This document shows, piece after piece, positions 57,573 through 64,000 of a stretch of DNA of 64,000 nucleotides. The stretch's first letter is position 1. Each line of letters starts with the position of its first letter. Source of the DNA: JAKRSE01 sp943369295 (GTDB lineage Bacteria; Armatimonadota; Fimbriimonadia; Fimbriimonadales; Fimbriimonadaceae); assembly GCA_943369295.1 (NCBI GenBank), contig CALRMU020000002.1, forward strand, positions 372,001-436,000, in the 5' to 3' direction. Made by a program: the position numbers and the translations under genes. Under the pieces are notes generated by a model. That model worked only from the letters and a program-made list of their open reading frames with translations, had not been told where the DNA came from and ran no database searches.

Positions 57573-57650
57573 CTCGACCAGTTTTCTGTCGAGCAGAAAA
57601 CGTTGAACTCCACTGAGATTTTTTGCACTGGTCACGGACCAGTGGCACCC
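57573..57650. repeat. repeat element A, copy 1
   Basis: 78 bp with two hairpins: TTTTCTG/CAGAAAA near the left, and CACTGGTC-ACG-GACCAGTG at the right, ending GGCACCC. Matches copy 2 at 57925 without gaps (about 66 of 78 bases by hand count). Confidence 0.88.
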
Positions 57651-57678
57651 AAAAAGACCTTTGTCTTTGTTTCCGGGT

Positions 57679-57808
57679 GGCCGGGGATGGTCGCAGAGCA
57701 GCCCCGGAGTCCAGATTAATCTTCTGATGCAGGATCTGTTCGTGAAGAAGACCTGCGGCCTTGAGTTATTCCGGGGCTGCTTTTCGTTCCTCAAAGCCAT
57801 CCCCGGTC
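57679..57808. repeat. long imperfect hairpin element B
   Basis: 130 bp: outer arms GGCCGGGGATGG and CCATCCCCGGTC (one G-T), inner arms GCAGCCCCGGA and TCCGGGGCTGC, and an inner GCAGG/CCTGC. Readings of this as protein are shadows. Could be a MITE-like unit or a structured RNA. Confidence 0.7.
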
Positions 57809-57844
57809 ACACTGTCCTCTGTGTGGCGAGCCCTCAAGTTTCAT

Positions 57845-57890
57845 TTCACGACCTAGTCTTCGCAGGCTCAGACAAGGTCGTGGCACCCGT
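57845..57890. repeat. repeat element C (copy 2)
   Basis: Hairpin CACGACCT-A-GTCT...AGAC-A-AGGTCGTG followed by GGCACCCGT; one base differs from the copy at 35570. Confidence 0.92.
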
Positions 57891-57924
57891 ACGTTTTCTG
57901 TGATTGTGAGGTGGGGGTGGCCTG

Positions 57925-58002
57925 CTCGATCAGCCTGCTGTCGAGCAGGAAGCGTTGCACTCCACAGAATTTTTTTACACTGGTCATGGACCAGTGGCAC
58001 CC
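57925..58002. repeat. repeat element A, copy 2
   Basis: 78 bp matching copy 1; the left hairpin is kept with different bases (CCTGCT/AGCAGG), and the right hairpin CACTGGTC-ATG-GACCAGTG ends GGCACCC. Confidence 0.88.
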
Positions 58003-58033
58003 GGTTCCATGTATTTCCGGCGGTTGACACTCA

Positions 58034-58077
58034 TTCACGACCTAGTCTTCGCAAGCTCAGGCAAGGTCGTGGCACCC
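58034..58077. repeat. repeat element C (copy 3)
   Basis: CACGACCT...AGGTCGTG hairpin followed by GGCACCC; a further half-site CACGACC follows at 58080. The 739-bp gap 57414-58152 thus contains terminators and elements in the order A, B, C, A, C and no gene. Confidence 0.9.
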
Positions 58078-58118
58078 AGTCACGACCAATTCTCTAAAGT
58101 ACCGAGAACATAAAAAAA

Positions 58119-58140
58119 GACCCCCTCCTTGCGGAGAGGG
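58119..58140 (-). terminator. terminator of the third prepilin/lipoprotein unit
   Basis: CCCCCTCC and GGAGAGGG arms around TTGC; on the minus strand a TCTTTTTTT run follows, 13 bases after the small lipoprotein stop. Confidence 0.88.
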
Positions 58141-58152
58141 CCATTTCTTGTC

Positions 58153-58317
58153 TCAGTTGCCTTGGCTTGGTGCCTCAGCGTCTTTAGCCTGTCCCGCACC
58201 TGGCGGGGGGCCGTCGTAGTCGCCTGCCTTTACAGGCTGGGGACCTTGTTCTGTACTACAGCCTAGGGTCATGGCTAGAGCTGCAGCGGCGATGATTCCA
58301 GGAAGAAGCTTTTTCAA
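58153..58317 (-). CDS. 54-residue lipoprotein paired with prepilin
   Basis: Hand-read from TTG 58317: MKKLLPGIIAAAALAMTLGC (lipobox LGC, Cys20), then a disordered tail with 'AGDYDGPPPG'. Too short for most gene callers. It lies 78 bp after the prepilin stop with a strong hairpin between. Same design as 41647 and 41976. An ATG start is absent, but without the TTG the signal peptide is lost. Confidence 0.72.
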   Translation of the reverse strand: MKKLLPGIIAAAALAMTLGCSTEQGPQPVKAGDYDGPPPGAGQAKDAEAPSQGN

Positions 58318-58344
58318 GTTCAGTCAATCAATTGGGGTTGTGGC

Positions 58345-58381
58345 CCCTGGCAGTCGTTTCAAGCTGAATTGACTGCCAGGG
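58345..58381 (-). promoter_or_regulatory. hairpin between prepilin and lipoprotein genes
   Basis: CCCTGGCAGTC and GACTGCCAGGG are perfect arms around 15 bases with no T-run. It may stabilise the prepilin mRNA end or lower downstream expression. Confidence 0.5.
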
Positions 58382-58395
58382 AACGGGTGGCGAGG

Positions 58396-59199
58396 TTAGA
58401 AGCCTTGGCTTGCGCTGTCTCGGCCAGGAGGGCAGACACCGGTGGTGGTTGCTTCTGGTTTCGTAAAGGCTCGAACAAAGTAAGCGGCATAGAGTCCACC
58501 CACGCTGCCACCAACTGCATCTGCACCGGCGACAAGCTTGGAGAACCGAGCGCTGCCGTCAGAGAAGCTGAAGTTGGCTCCGCCGTTGTAGCCGGACGTC
58601 GTGGGGTTCTGGTGACCTCCCCAGAAGTCGTAGCCCCATCCGGAAGCTCGAGTGCTGATGTTCCACATCAGATTGGTTGTGGTTCCCTGAATCTGACAGC
58701 TGCTCCACTGGTACCAGTTCTGGCTGGGGCCCATAAGAACGGTGTTGGAAACGTTGGGAATCGAAGTCTGAGAAACAGCGCCGCCTCCGTCATGCTTGGC
58801 GATGTACTGGTTGTGGGTGTAGCCGACTCGATAAAGACGCGAAGCATCGGTGTCGGTCAGGCTGTTGCCACCGGGGCGCCAGTAGGTTGGGTCTCGATAG
58901 AGACCGACCTGGTTGCTGGGGTCCGAGAAGATGCCCTTGTTCTTGACATAAGGCTGAAGCCTGTCGGCCCAGTGGGGCTGATCGCCACCAGCAAAGGCGG
59001 GGACGACGATGAAGTAGTCGTCGTAGTCGCTGGCGTAGAGCAGGTTAGACGTGGCCAGCTGCTTGAGCTGGTTGAGGTCGTTGGTCTTTTTTGCGGCTGA
59101 CTTAGCCTGAGCAAAAACCGGGAAGAGGATGGCAGCAAGGATCGCAATAATGGCGATCACAACAAGCAGTTCAATGAGAGTAAAGGCGTTTCGCTTCAT
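58396..59199 (-). CDS. type II prepilin-like protein (DUF1559-type)
   Basis: 267 residues. 'RNAFTLIELLVVIAIIAILAAILFPVFAQAKSAAKKT' style N-terminus (mature Phe1, Glu5), then a Gly/Asn/Tyr-rich domain with 'GANFSFSDGSARFSKLV'. The latter resembles the C-terminal H-x-DG-type motif of DUF1559 proteins. The ATG overlaps the stop of the regulator gene by 4 bp, so regulator and prepilin are one transcript. Confidence 0.92.
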   Translation of the reverse strand: MKRNAFTLIELLVVIAIIAILAAILFPVFAQAKSAAKKTNDLNQLKQLATSNLLYASDYDDYFIVVPAFAGGDQPHWADRLQPYVKNKGIFSDPSNQVGLYRDPTYWRPGGNSLTDTDASRLYRVGYTHNQYIAKHDGGGAVSQTSIPNVSNTVLMGPSQNWYQWSSCQIQGTTTNLMWNISTRASGWGYDFWGGHQNPTTSGYNGGANFSFSDGSARFSKLVAGADAVGGSVGGLYAAYFVRAFTKPEATTTGVCPPGRDSASQGF

Positions 59200-60332
59200 G
59201 GATGATTCTCTGGTAGGAGAGTCCGGTCGGGAACTGGTCCAACGCTTCCGCGAAGAATCAGCTCAGGGGGCAGAACAGTCTGGAGGGGAGGCGATGATTT
59301 CCCTTCCAGAGCGGCGACAAGATGGTTAAAAGCTGTACGGCCCATGTTCCCCAGCGGCTGGCGAAGTGTGTCCAGTGCAGGAGACGCCGTGATTAGAAAG
59401 GCAGGGTCGTCGTAGGCGATGATGGAAAGATCACCAGGAATTGAAAGGCCGACCTGCTGAACCAGGCGCGAAACCTGCAGAGCCAAAGCTGCCCCTGCGA
59501 CAAAAATGCCTGTTGGCCGGTCTTGGCTCCTCAAGAGTTCGGTCAGCCTGCCTTCAATTTCAGGCTCAAGGTCCAAGGCGGTCGGAGAAATGAGTGGAGG
59601 ATGAACCGACTGGCAGGATCTGAGGCGACAGGCAATGTCATAGCCCTTGACTCGGTCGAGAGTATTTGAGTCTTCTGGGCAGGCACCGACGAAGAGGATT
59701 CTTCTGTGTCCATTATCCGCCAGATGCCCGACTGCCTGAGCCGCTCCAAGAATGTTATCGCTGTCTATACAGGGAATTTGAGAACCAGGCCAGTTTGCAC
59801 CAAGAATCAGCTTGGTTTTGCACTTTGCGAGAGTTCGTTTTAGAGTCTCCAGCGAGCTAAGGGGAGGATTGATGACAATGACGCCATCCGAAGTCAGCTC
59901 TTCTTGACTCTCGATTAAGGACCGCAAGGATCGGCAGTGAACGGGAACTCTCTGCTCAGCCGCGGCGCTTTGAACCCCAAAATAGAGGGCTCCAAAGTAG
60001 TAATTCTCAATGGCTGTGGCCAGGTCTTCGCCAACGATAAGTTCGAGGGTGAAGTTGGTTGTGGCGGTTGGACGAGCTAGAACGTAGGTTCCTTTGCCCT
60101 TCTGACGGGCGATCCAGCCTTGATCGACGAGGGCAAGAAGAGCCTTGTTTGCGGTCATTCGGCTGACGCCCAAACCCTCGGCAAGCTCTGGCTCACTTGG
60201 CAGTCGACTGCCCGGTTCAAGCAGGCCTTCTTCAATGACCTGGATGACTCTTTCCTGTACCTGCACATGAGCGGGCCGACCATCCCTCTTCTGGATGGGC
60301 TGTCTCAACATGTGTTCCAGCCTGGCCGCCAT
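59196..60332 (-). CDS. GntR-type regulator with LacI-like sensor domain
   Basis: 378 residues. N-terminal winged helix (about 18-90, 'GLLEPGSRLPSEPELAEGLGVSRMTANKALLAL') of the GntR family, then a LacI/periplasmic-binding-protein-like effector domain (about 100-370; 'ADNGHRRILFVGACPED', 'GDLSIIAYDDPAFL'), the AraR-like architecture. It probably senses a sugar or small ligand and controls its operon through the operator at 60354. Overlaps the prepilin gene. Confidence 0.92.
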   Translation of the reverse strand: MAARLEHMLRQPIQKRDGRPAHVQVQERVIQVIEEGLLEPGSRLPSEPELAEGLGVSRMTANKALLALVDQGWIARQKGKGTYVLARPTATTNFTLELIVGEDLATAIENYYFGALYFGVQSAAAEQRVPVHCRSLRSLIESQEELTSDGVIVINPPLSSLETLKRTLAKCKTKLILGANWPGSQIPCIDSDNILGAAQAVGHLADNGHRRILFVGACPEDSNTLDRVKGYDIACRLRSCQSVHPPLISPTALDLEPEIEGRLTELLRSQDRPTGIFVAGAALALQVSRLVQQVGLSIPGDLSIIAYDDPAFLITASPALDTLRQPLGNMGRTAFNHLVAALEGKSSPPLQTVLPPELILRGSVGPVPDRTLLPENHP

Positions 60333-60353
60333 AGCGTCTCCGATTAAACTGTC

Positions 60354-60365
60354 CTGTATAGACAG
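60354..60365. promoter_or_regulatory. putative GntR operator
   Basis: CTGT-ATAG-ACAG, 22 bases upstream of the regulator ATG, inside a longer CTGTC/GACAG repeat (60349-60365). Fits HutC/AraR-type GntR sites. Confidence 0.55.
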
Positions 60366-60483
60366 CTTTTGGATTATACGCTAGTTTCCTCTTCTTCGTT
60401 TCTTAGATTTGAGGGGTGAAACGCGAGTTTTCCACCGGGCATCAAACCCTTTGGCTGGCTGGTACGAATGCTTGAAGGCGGCA

Positions 60484-63400
60484 CTAAGCCTTTGGCAGCC
60501 CCATCATCCGCTCGGATTCAAGCTGATCCAAAGCAGACTTAAGCTTGTAAAGAAGCTGATCGCAGGCAGTAAGGGTGTCGGCGCCATGGGGCCAAATAAA
60601 CCGGCTTTGACTCATGTAGCAGTCGCGCTTCTCTCTTTGAAGCAGGCTCATGGCCCGTGGCGGCATTTCAAACGAGGGATGGAAAGTGACCTGCAGGCTG
60701 CCCTGCTTGGCAGAGATCTCTCTGATCTCCAAGCTCATGGCGCGAATTCGAAGGTCAATGATGGCTACGGCATTGGCGACATCGCTCGGCATCATTCCGT
60801 AGCGATCAACAATTTCCTCAGCGACTTTCTTCAGTTCTTCAGCGTTCCGGCATGCCATAAGAACCTTGTAATACCAAAGCCTCTGGCCTTCTTCTTCGAT
60901 GTAGAAGTTAGGAATCGAAGCTGAAACGGGGAGATCGATGGCTGGCAGCGGCTCCAGGCCAGAGAGCGGATTGGCCATGGAGGCCGGCACCTCGCCGTCT
61001 GCGAAGTTCTTGAGGAACTGCACCTCTGCTTCAATAAGCTGACTATACAGCTCATACCCAACAGCGTTCATTTGGCCCGACTGCTTGGCACCAAGGATGT
61101 CGCCGGCGCCTCTAATCTGCAGGTCGCGCATGGCAAGCGAATAGCCGGCTCCAAGCTGATTAAACTCGGCCAGGGCCTCGAGGCGGGCTGAAGCTCCTTC
61201 GGTCAGCATCTTGGCGCTGGGGAAAAGAAACAGGGCATAAGCCTGTCTGTCGCTTCTTCCGACACGACCTCTCAACTGATAGAGCTGCGAGAGGCCGAAC
61301 CTGTCGGCGTTATCGACAATGAGGGTGTTGGCGTTGCTGATATCCAGGCCGTTTTCGACAATCGTCGTCGAAACCAGAATGTCGATCTCGCCCTTAATGA
61401 AGCCAACCATCACTGGCTCCAGCTCCTTCTCGTGCATCTGTCCGTGACCCACTGCAATGCGGGCGGTTGGGATCAAGCGGCGAAGGCTGTCGGCGATATG
61501 GTGGATTCCCTGAACGTGATGGGAAACGTAATAGACCTGTCCGCCGCGAGAAAGCTCTCGAAGAATCGCTTCCTGAACAACTTCTCTGGCATAGGGCCGG
61601 ACGAAGGTGCGAATGGGGAGACGGCCAGGAGGGGGCTCGTTGATCACCGACATCTCGCGAATCGACATGAGGGCCATGGAGAGAGTGCGCGGGATGGGGG
61701 TCGCGCTCATACTGAGAACATCCACACTAAGGCGAAGATTCTTCAGAGACTCCTTCTGCTTGACACCGAACTTCTGCTCTTCATCGATGATCAGCAGGCC
61801 AAGTTCTTTAAACTTCAGGTCGGCATTGAGGAGTGCGTGGGTGCCGATAAGAATGTCGCACTCGCCTTTGGCTAGGTCGGCGAAGAGCTCTTTTTTGGCT
61901 CCGGCATGGGTAAATCTGTTTAAGAGGCCAAGTCGAGTTCCGAAGCTGGAAAGCCTTTCGTGGAAGTTGCGGAAGTGCTGCTCGCTGAGGATTGTGGTGG
62001 GGCAGAGAACAGCCACTTGCCGACCCGCACAAACTGACTTAAATGCGGCGCGAATGGCGACTTCAGTTTTTCCAAAGCCAACGTCGCCACAGACCAAGCG
62101 GTCCATCGGGTAGTCGCTAGCCATATCCACTTTGACATCGCGAATGGCGGTGAGCTGCCCCTGAGTTTCAACCCAAGGAAAGGTGTGCTCCATTTCAGCC
62201 TGCCATGGACTATCGGGACCGAATGAGGGGCGGGTGACAGTTTTTCGTGTGGCGTAGAGCTTGATCAGCTCTCGCGCAAATTCCCGTGCTTCTTCACGGG
62301 CTTTTCCCACGGTTTTCTGCCACTCACCTCCGGTCAGCCGGTTGACCTTGGGGGGAGCATCGCCCGGGCTCAGATACTTCTGAATTCGGTCAAGCTGATC
62401 GGCAGGGACGTAGAGCTTATCCGGCTCTTTGTATTCGACAAAAAGGTACTCGCGCTCAATGCCATCGGTGCCTTTTCTGGTGACAAGCCCTTTGTAGACT
62501 CCGATGCCGAAGTTGATGTGGACGACAAAATCGCCTGGTTTGAGGTCCAGAACTGACGAGAGGGGCACGCCATCGTTGAACTTTCTCTGGGGAAGTTTGA
62601 GCCTGCCAACGCCGAAAAGCTCCTGATCTGTGACGATGCAGAGCCCCTTCGCTCCTTCATCAGATTGGTTCTGCCACAGAAAGCCTCCGGCCAGATTGCC
62701 TTCGGCCAAGTAGAGTCCAGCTTTCAGCTTCTCAAGCTCTTCTTCCTGTGGGAAGAGGTTGACCTGTTTGAGGACTTCCTTGACTCTTACCGGCTGATCT
62801 GTGCCGATAACGACGCAGAGGCCTGCTTCAAGCCATCTCTCAAGGGCCTGAGTCAGTGCAGTTCCTTGTCCCCGGTAGGGTTCAAGGCTGTTTGTGCCAG
62901 CTTCCCAACTTGAGCCAGGTGGCAGCCAGGTCGGCAGACCATTCATCGAGGTGAGGCAGAGCCTCAGATTTGGGGTGGCAAGGTGTTCTGGCGGCAGAAC
63001 GAAATCATTTGCCGTGGATTGCAGGATTTCGCCGCGTCCAGATCTGGCTGTCAGGGCTTGGCCGAGTTCTTCTTCTGCTCTGGCCGCAAAAGCTTCAAGC
63101 TCTAGCGGTTCATCCAAAACCAGCCAGCCATCGTCGCCCAGCAGGTCTACGGCACAGCCGGCATCTGGCATCAGCAGAGGTCGATAAAGATCGAGCCGGT
63201 TGAAGAAGACTCCGGCCGAAAGAGCGCCCAGATCTCCTTCGACAAGTTCCTGCAAAGCCAAAGCCTTTTCGGCTTCTAGACCCTGGGATTCTTGGTCCAG
63301 CGACCGCCGAATAAGGTCGACCATGGCGAGAGAATCATCAGGCAGAAGAGTCTCGCGGGACGGGGCGAGTTCGATTCTTCCAACCGCCCTCAGCGACCTT

Positions 63401-64000
63401 TGGGTCATGGGGTCGAATTCCCTTAGGCTTTCGATTTCATCGCCGAAGAATTCCAACCGGATAGGGCGGCCAAGCCCCATGGGAAAGATATCAAGGATTC
63501 CTCCTCTCTTTGAAAACTGTCCTGGAACCCGCACTGGCTCGGCGGCTTCGTAGCCTAGTCGGACCAGCCTCTTCCTCAGAAGATCAGGGTCGATTTCGTC
63601 CCCTTCAGTCAGCTCGATAAAGCATTCCTGCAGCTGTTCGAGGCTGAGGGTTCGCTCAAGACAAGCCTGGGGAGTTGCGATGACGATGCCTGGTTCTTTC
63701 TGTCCCAGCTGCCTAAGGGCACCGATTCGATCGCTTAAGGCTACGGTCTCAGGGGCAGCGTCTTCGAAAAGCACGCTGAGCCCTGAGGGGAGGAGCTTGA
63801 TTCTCTGGGGAGCGATGCCGCAAAGGCTGAGCCTTGCCTGCCACTGAAGGGCTTTATCGTAGCTGCTTGTGACTAAAAGTGTCTTGCGCGGCTTCTGCAG
63901 ATAGGCGGCGGCGACGAGGACCGGACGCGACTCGGCTGCGCAGCTTGGCCAAAAGGCGCTGCGTTCGGTGGTTTCTAAAGCTGAGGCCAGGGCGGGGTCT
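60484..64000 (-). CDS. mfd: transcription-repair coupling factor Mfd, N-terminus cut
   Basis: Hand translation continues past 63774 without a stop to base 64000, so at least 1172 residues are in the window and the N-terminus lies outside. Mfd removes stalled RNA polymerase and recruits UvrA. UvrB-like domains are followed by the RNA-polymerase-interacting domain ('GDFVVHINFGIGVYKGL', 'VEYKEPDKLYVPADQL') and the RecG-like helicase core ('VCGDVGFGKTEVAIRAAF' Walker A, 'LLIIDEEQKFG' DEEQ box, 'QLRGRVGRSDRQAYA' motif VI). Complete C-terminal TRCF domain. Confidence 0.97.
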   Translation of the reverse strand, partial: DPALASALETTERSAFWPSCAAESRPVLVAAAYLQKPRKTLLVTSSYDKALQWQARLSLCGIAPQRIKLLPSGLSVLFEDAAPETVALSDRIGALRQLGQKEPGIVIATPQACLERTLSLEQLQECFIELTEGDEIDPDLLRKRLVRLGYEAAEPVRVPGQFSKRGGILDIFPMGLGRPIRLEFFGDEIESLREFDPMTQRSLRAVGRIELAPSRETLLPDDSLAMVDLIRRSLDQESQGLEAEKALALQELVEGDLGALSAGVFFNRLDLYRPLLMPDAGCAVDLLGDDGWLVLDEPLELEAFAARAEEELGQALTARSGRGEILQSTANDFVLPPEHLATPNLRLCLTSMNGLPTWLPPGSSWEAGTNSLEPYRGQGTALTQALERWLEAGLCVVIGTDQPVRVKEVLKQVNLFPQEEELEKLKAGLYLAEGNLAGGFLWQNQSDEGAKGLCIVTDQELFGVGRLKLPQRKFNDGVPLSSVLDLKPGDFVVHINFGIGVYKGLVTRKGTDGIEREYLFVEYKEPDKLYVPADQLDRIQKYLSPGDAPPKVNRLTGGEWQKTVGKAREEAREFARELIKLYATRKTVTRPSFGPDSPWQAEMEHTFPWVETQGQLTAIRDVKVDMASDYPMDRLVCGDVGFGKTEVAIRAAFKSVCAGRQVAVLCPTTILSEQHFRNFHERLSSFGTRLGLLNRFTHAGAKKELFADLAKGECDILIGTHALLNADLKFKELGLLIIDEEQKFGVKQKESLKNLRLSVDVLSMSATPIPRTLSMALMSIREMSVINEPPPGRLPIRTFVRPYAREVVQEAILRELSRGGQVYYVSHHVQGIHHIADSLRRLIPTARIAVGHGQMHEKELEPVMVGFIKGEIDILVSTTIVENGLDISNANTLIVDNADRFGLSQLYQLRGRVGRSDRQAYALFLFPSAKMLTEGASARLEALAEFNQLGAGYSLAMRDLQIRGAGDILGAKQSGQMNAVGYELYSQLIEAEVQFLKNFADGEVPASMANPLSGLEPLPAIDLPVSASIPNFYIEEEGQRLWYYKVLMACRNAEELKKVAEEIVDRYGMMPSDVANAVAIIDLRIRAMSLEIREISAKQGSLQVTFHPSFEMPPRAMSLLQREKRDCYMSQSRFIWPHGADTLTACDQLLYKLKSALDQLESERMMGLPKA

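Noticed and set aside
57661..57903. 80-codon ORF in the repeat region
   Set aside because: It is a translation of hairpin element B and repeat C, with no protein-like pattern.

Overview
The window looks like chromosomal DNA of a free-living, didermal-type heterotrophic bacterium, most likely from Armatimonadota (Fimbriimonadia-like). This is inferred, not proven. The main hint is three type II prepilin/DUF1559-like genes whose N-termini read (A)FTLIELLVVIAII...FPVFAQAK, a style I associate with that phylum. Other hints are moderately GC-rich DNA, many lipoproteins, weak or absent Shine-Dalgarno sites and compact divergent operons. No phage, IS element or CRISPR array is seen.

Layout. 1-5.7 kb: a secreted protein cut by the left edge, a carboxypeptidase-regulatory-domain lipoprotein, a Cys-rich exported protein and metK. 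5.7-9.4 kb: a lytic transglycosylase, then a lower-GC patch with a small unknown gene and an HD phosphohydrolase. 9.4-17 kb: pdxS, a membrane protein, hsp20, lon, a TlpA-like thioredoxin and an LD-carboxypeptidase. 17.2-26.4 kb: methylmalonyl-CoA mutase (two subunits), epimerase, and the 1.3S, 12S and 5S subunits of a Propionibacterium-type transcarboxylase, with two small unknown genes. 26.6-36.3 kb: small regulatory and metabolic units (ECF sigma, VOC, TetR, SRPBCC/ArsR, PfkB kinase with lyxose/mannose isomerase, ParE-type toxin/antitoxin, SDR, MFS, DinB, DUF1801, rhomboid-like). 36.4-43.1 kb: a second ECF sigma, two cyclophilins, a zf-HC2 membrane protein, an STN-domain protein and two convergent prepilin/lipoprotein pairs. 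43.2-48.3 kb: ubiD, acyl-CoA synthetase, an HD protein, rpmF, rpmG and tRNA-Leu. 48.4-51.9 kb: a carotenoid operon. 51.9-57.4 kb: membrane protein, YceI, clostripain-like lipoprotein, GAF-GGDEF protein, rplU and rpmA. 57.4-58.1 kb: a non-coding array of palindromic repeats. 58.1-64 kb: a third prepilin/lipoprotein unit with a GntR/LacI-type regulator, then mfd, cut by the right edge.

How genes work together. The strongest pathway signal is a set of enzymes interconverting succinyl-CoA and propionyl-CoA without ATP: mutase, epimerase and transcarboxylase, the core of the Wood-Werkman cycle. No biotin carboxylase or decarboxylase membrane subunit is visible, which favours transcarboxylation. 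The second signal is a repeated cassette of prepilin plus tiny lipoprotein, seen three times. The third is a family of GTGCCAC-headed palindromes, dispersed and also clustered near 57.6-58.1 kb.

Genes cut by the window edges (1-2331 and 60484-64000) and three genes under 60 codons or otherwise easy to miss (rpmG, the 54-residue lipoprotein, tRNA-Leu) were read by hand from the sequence.
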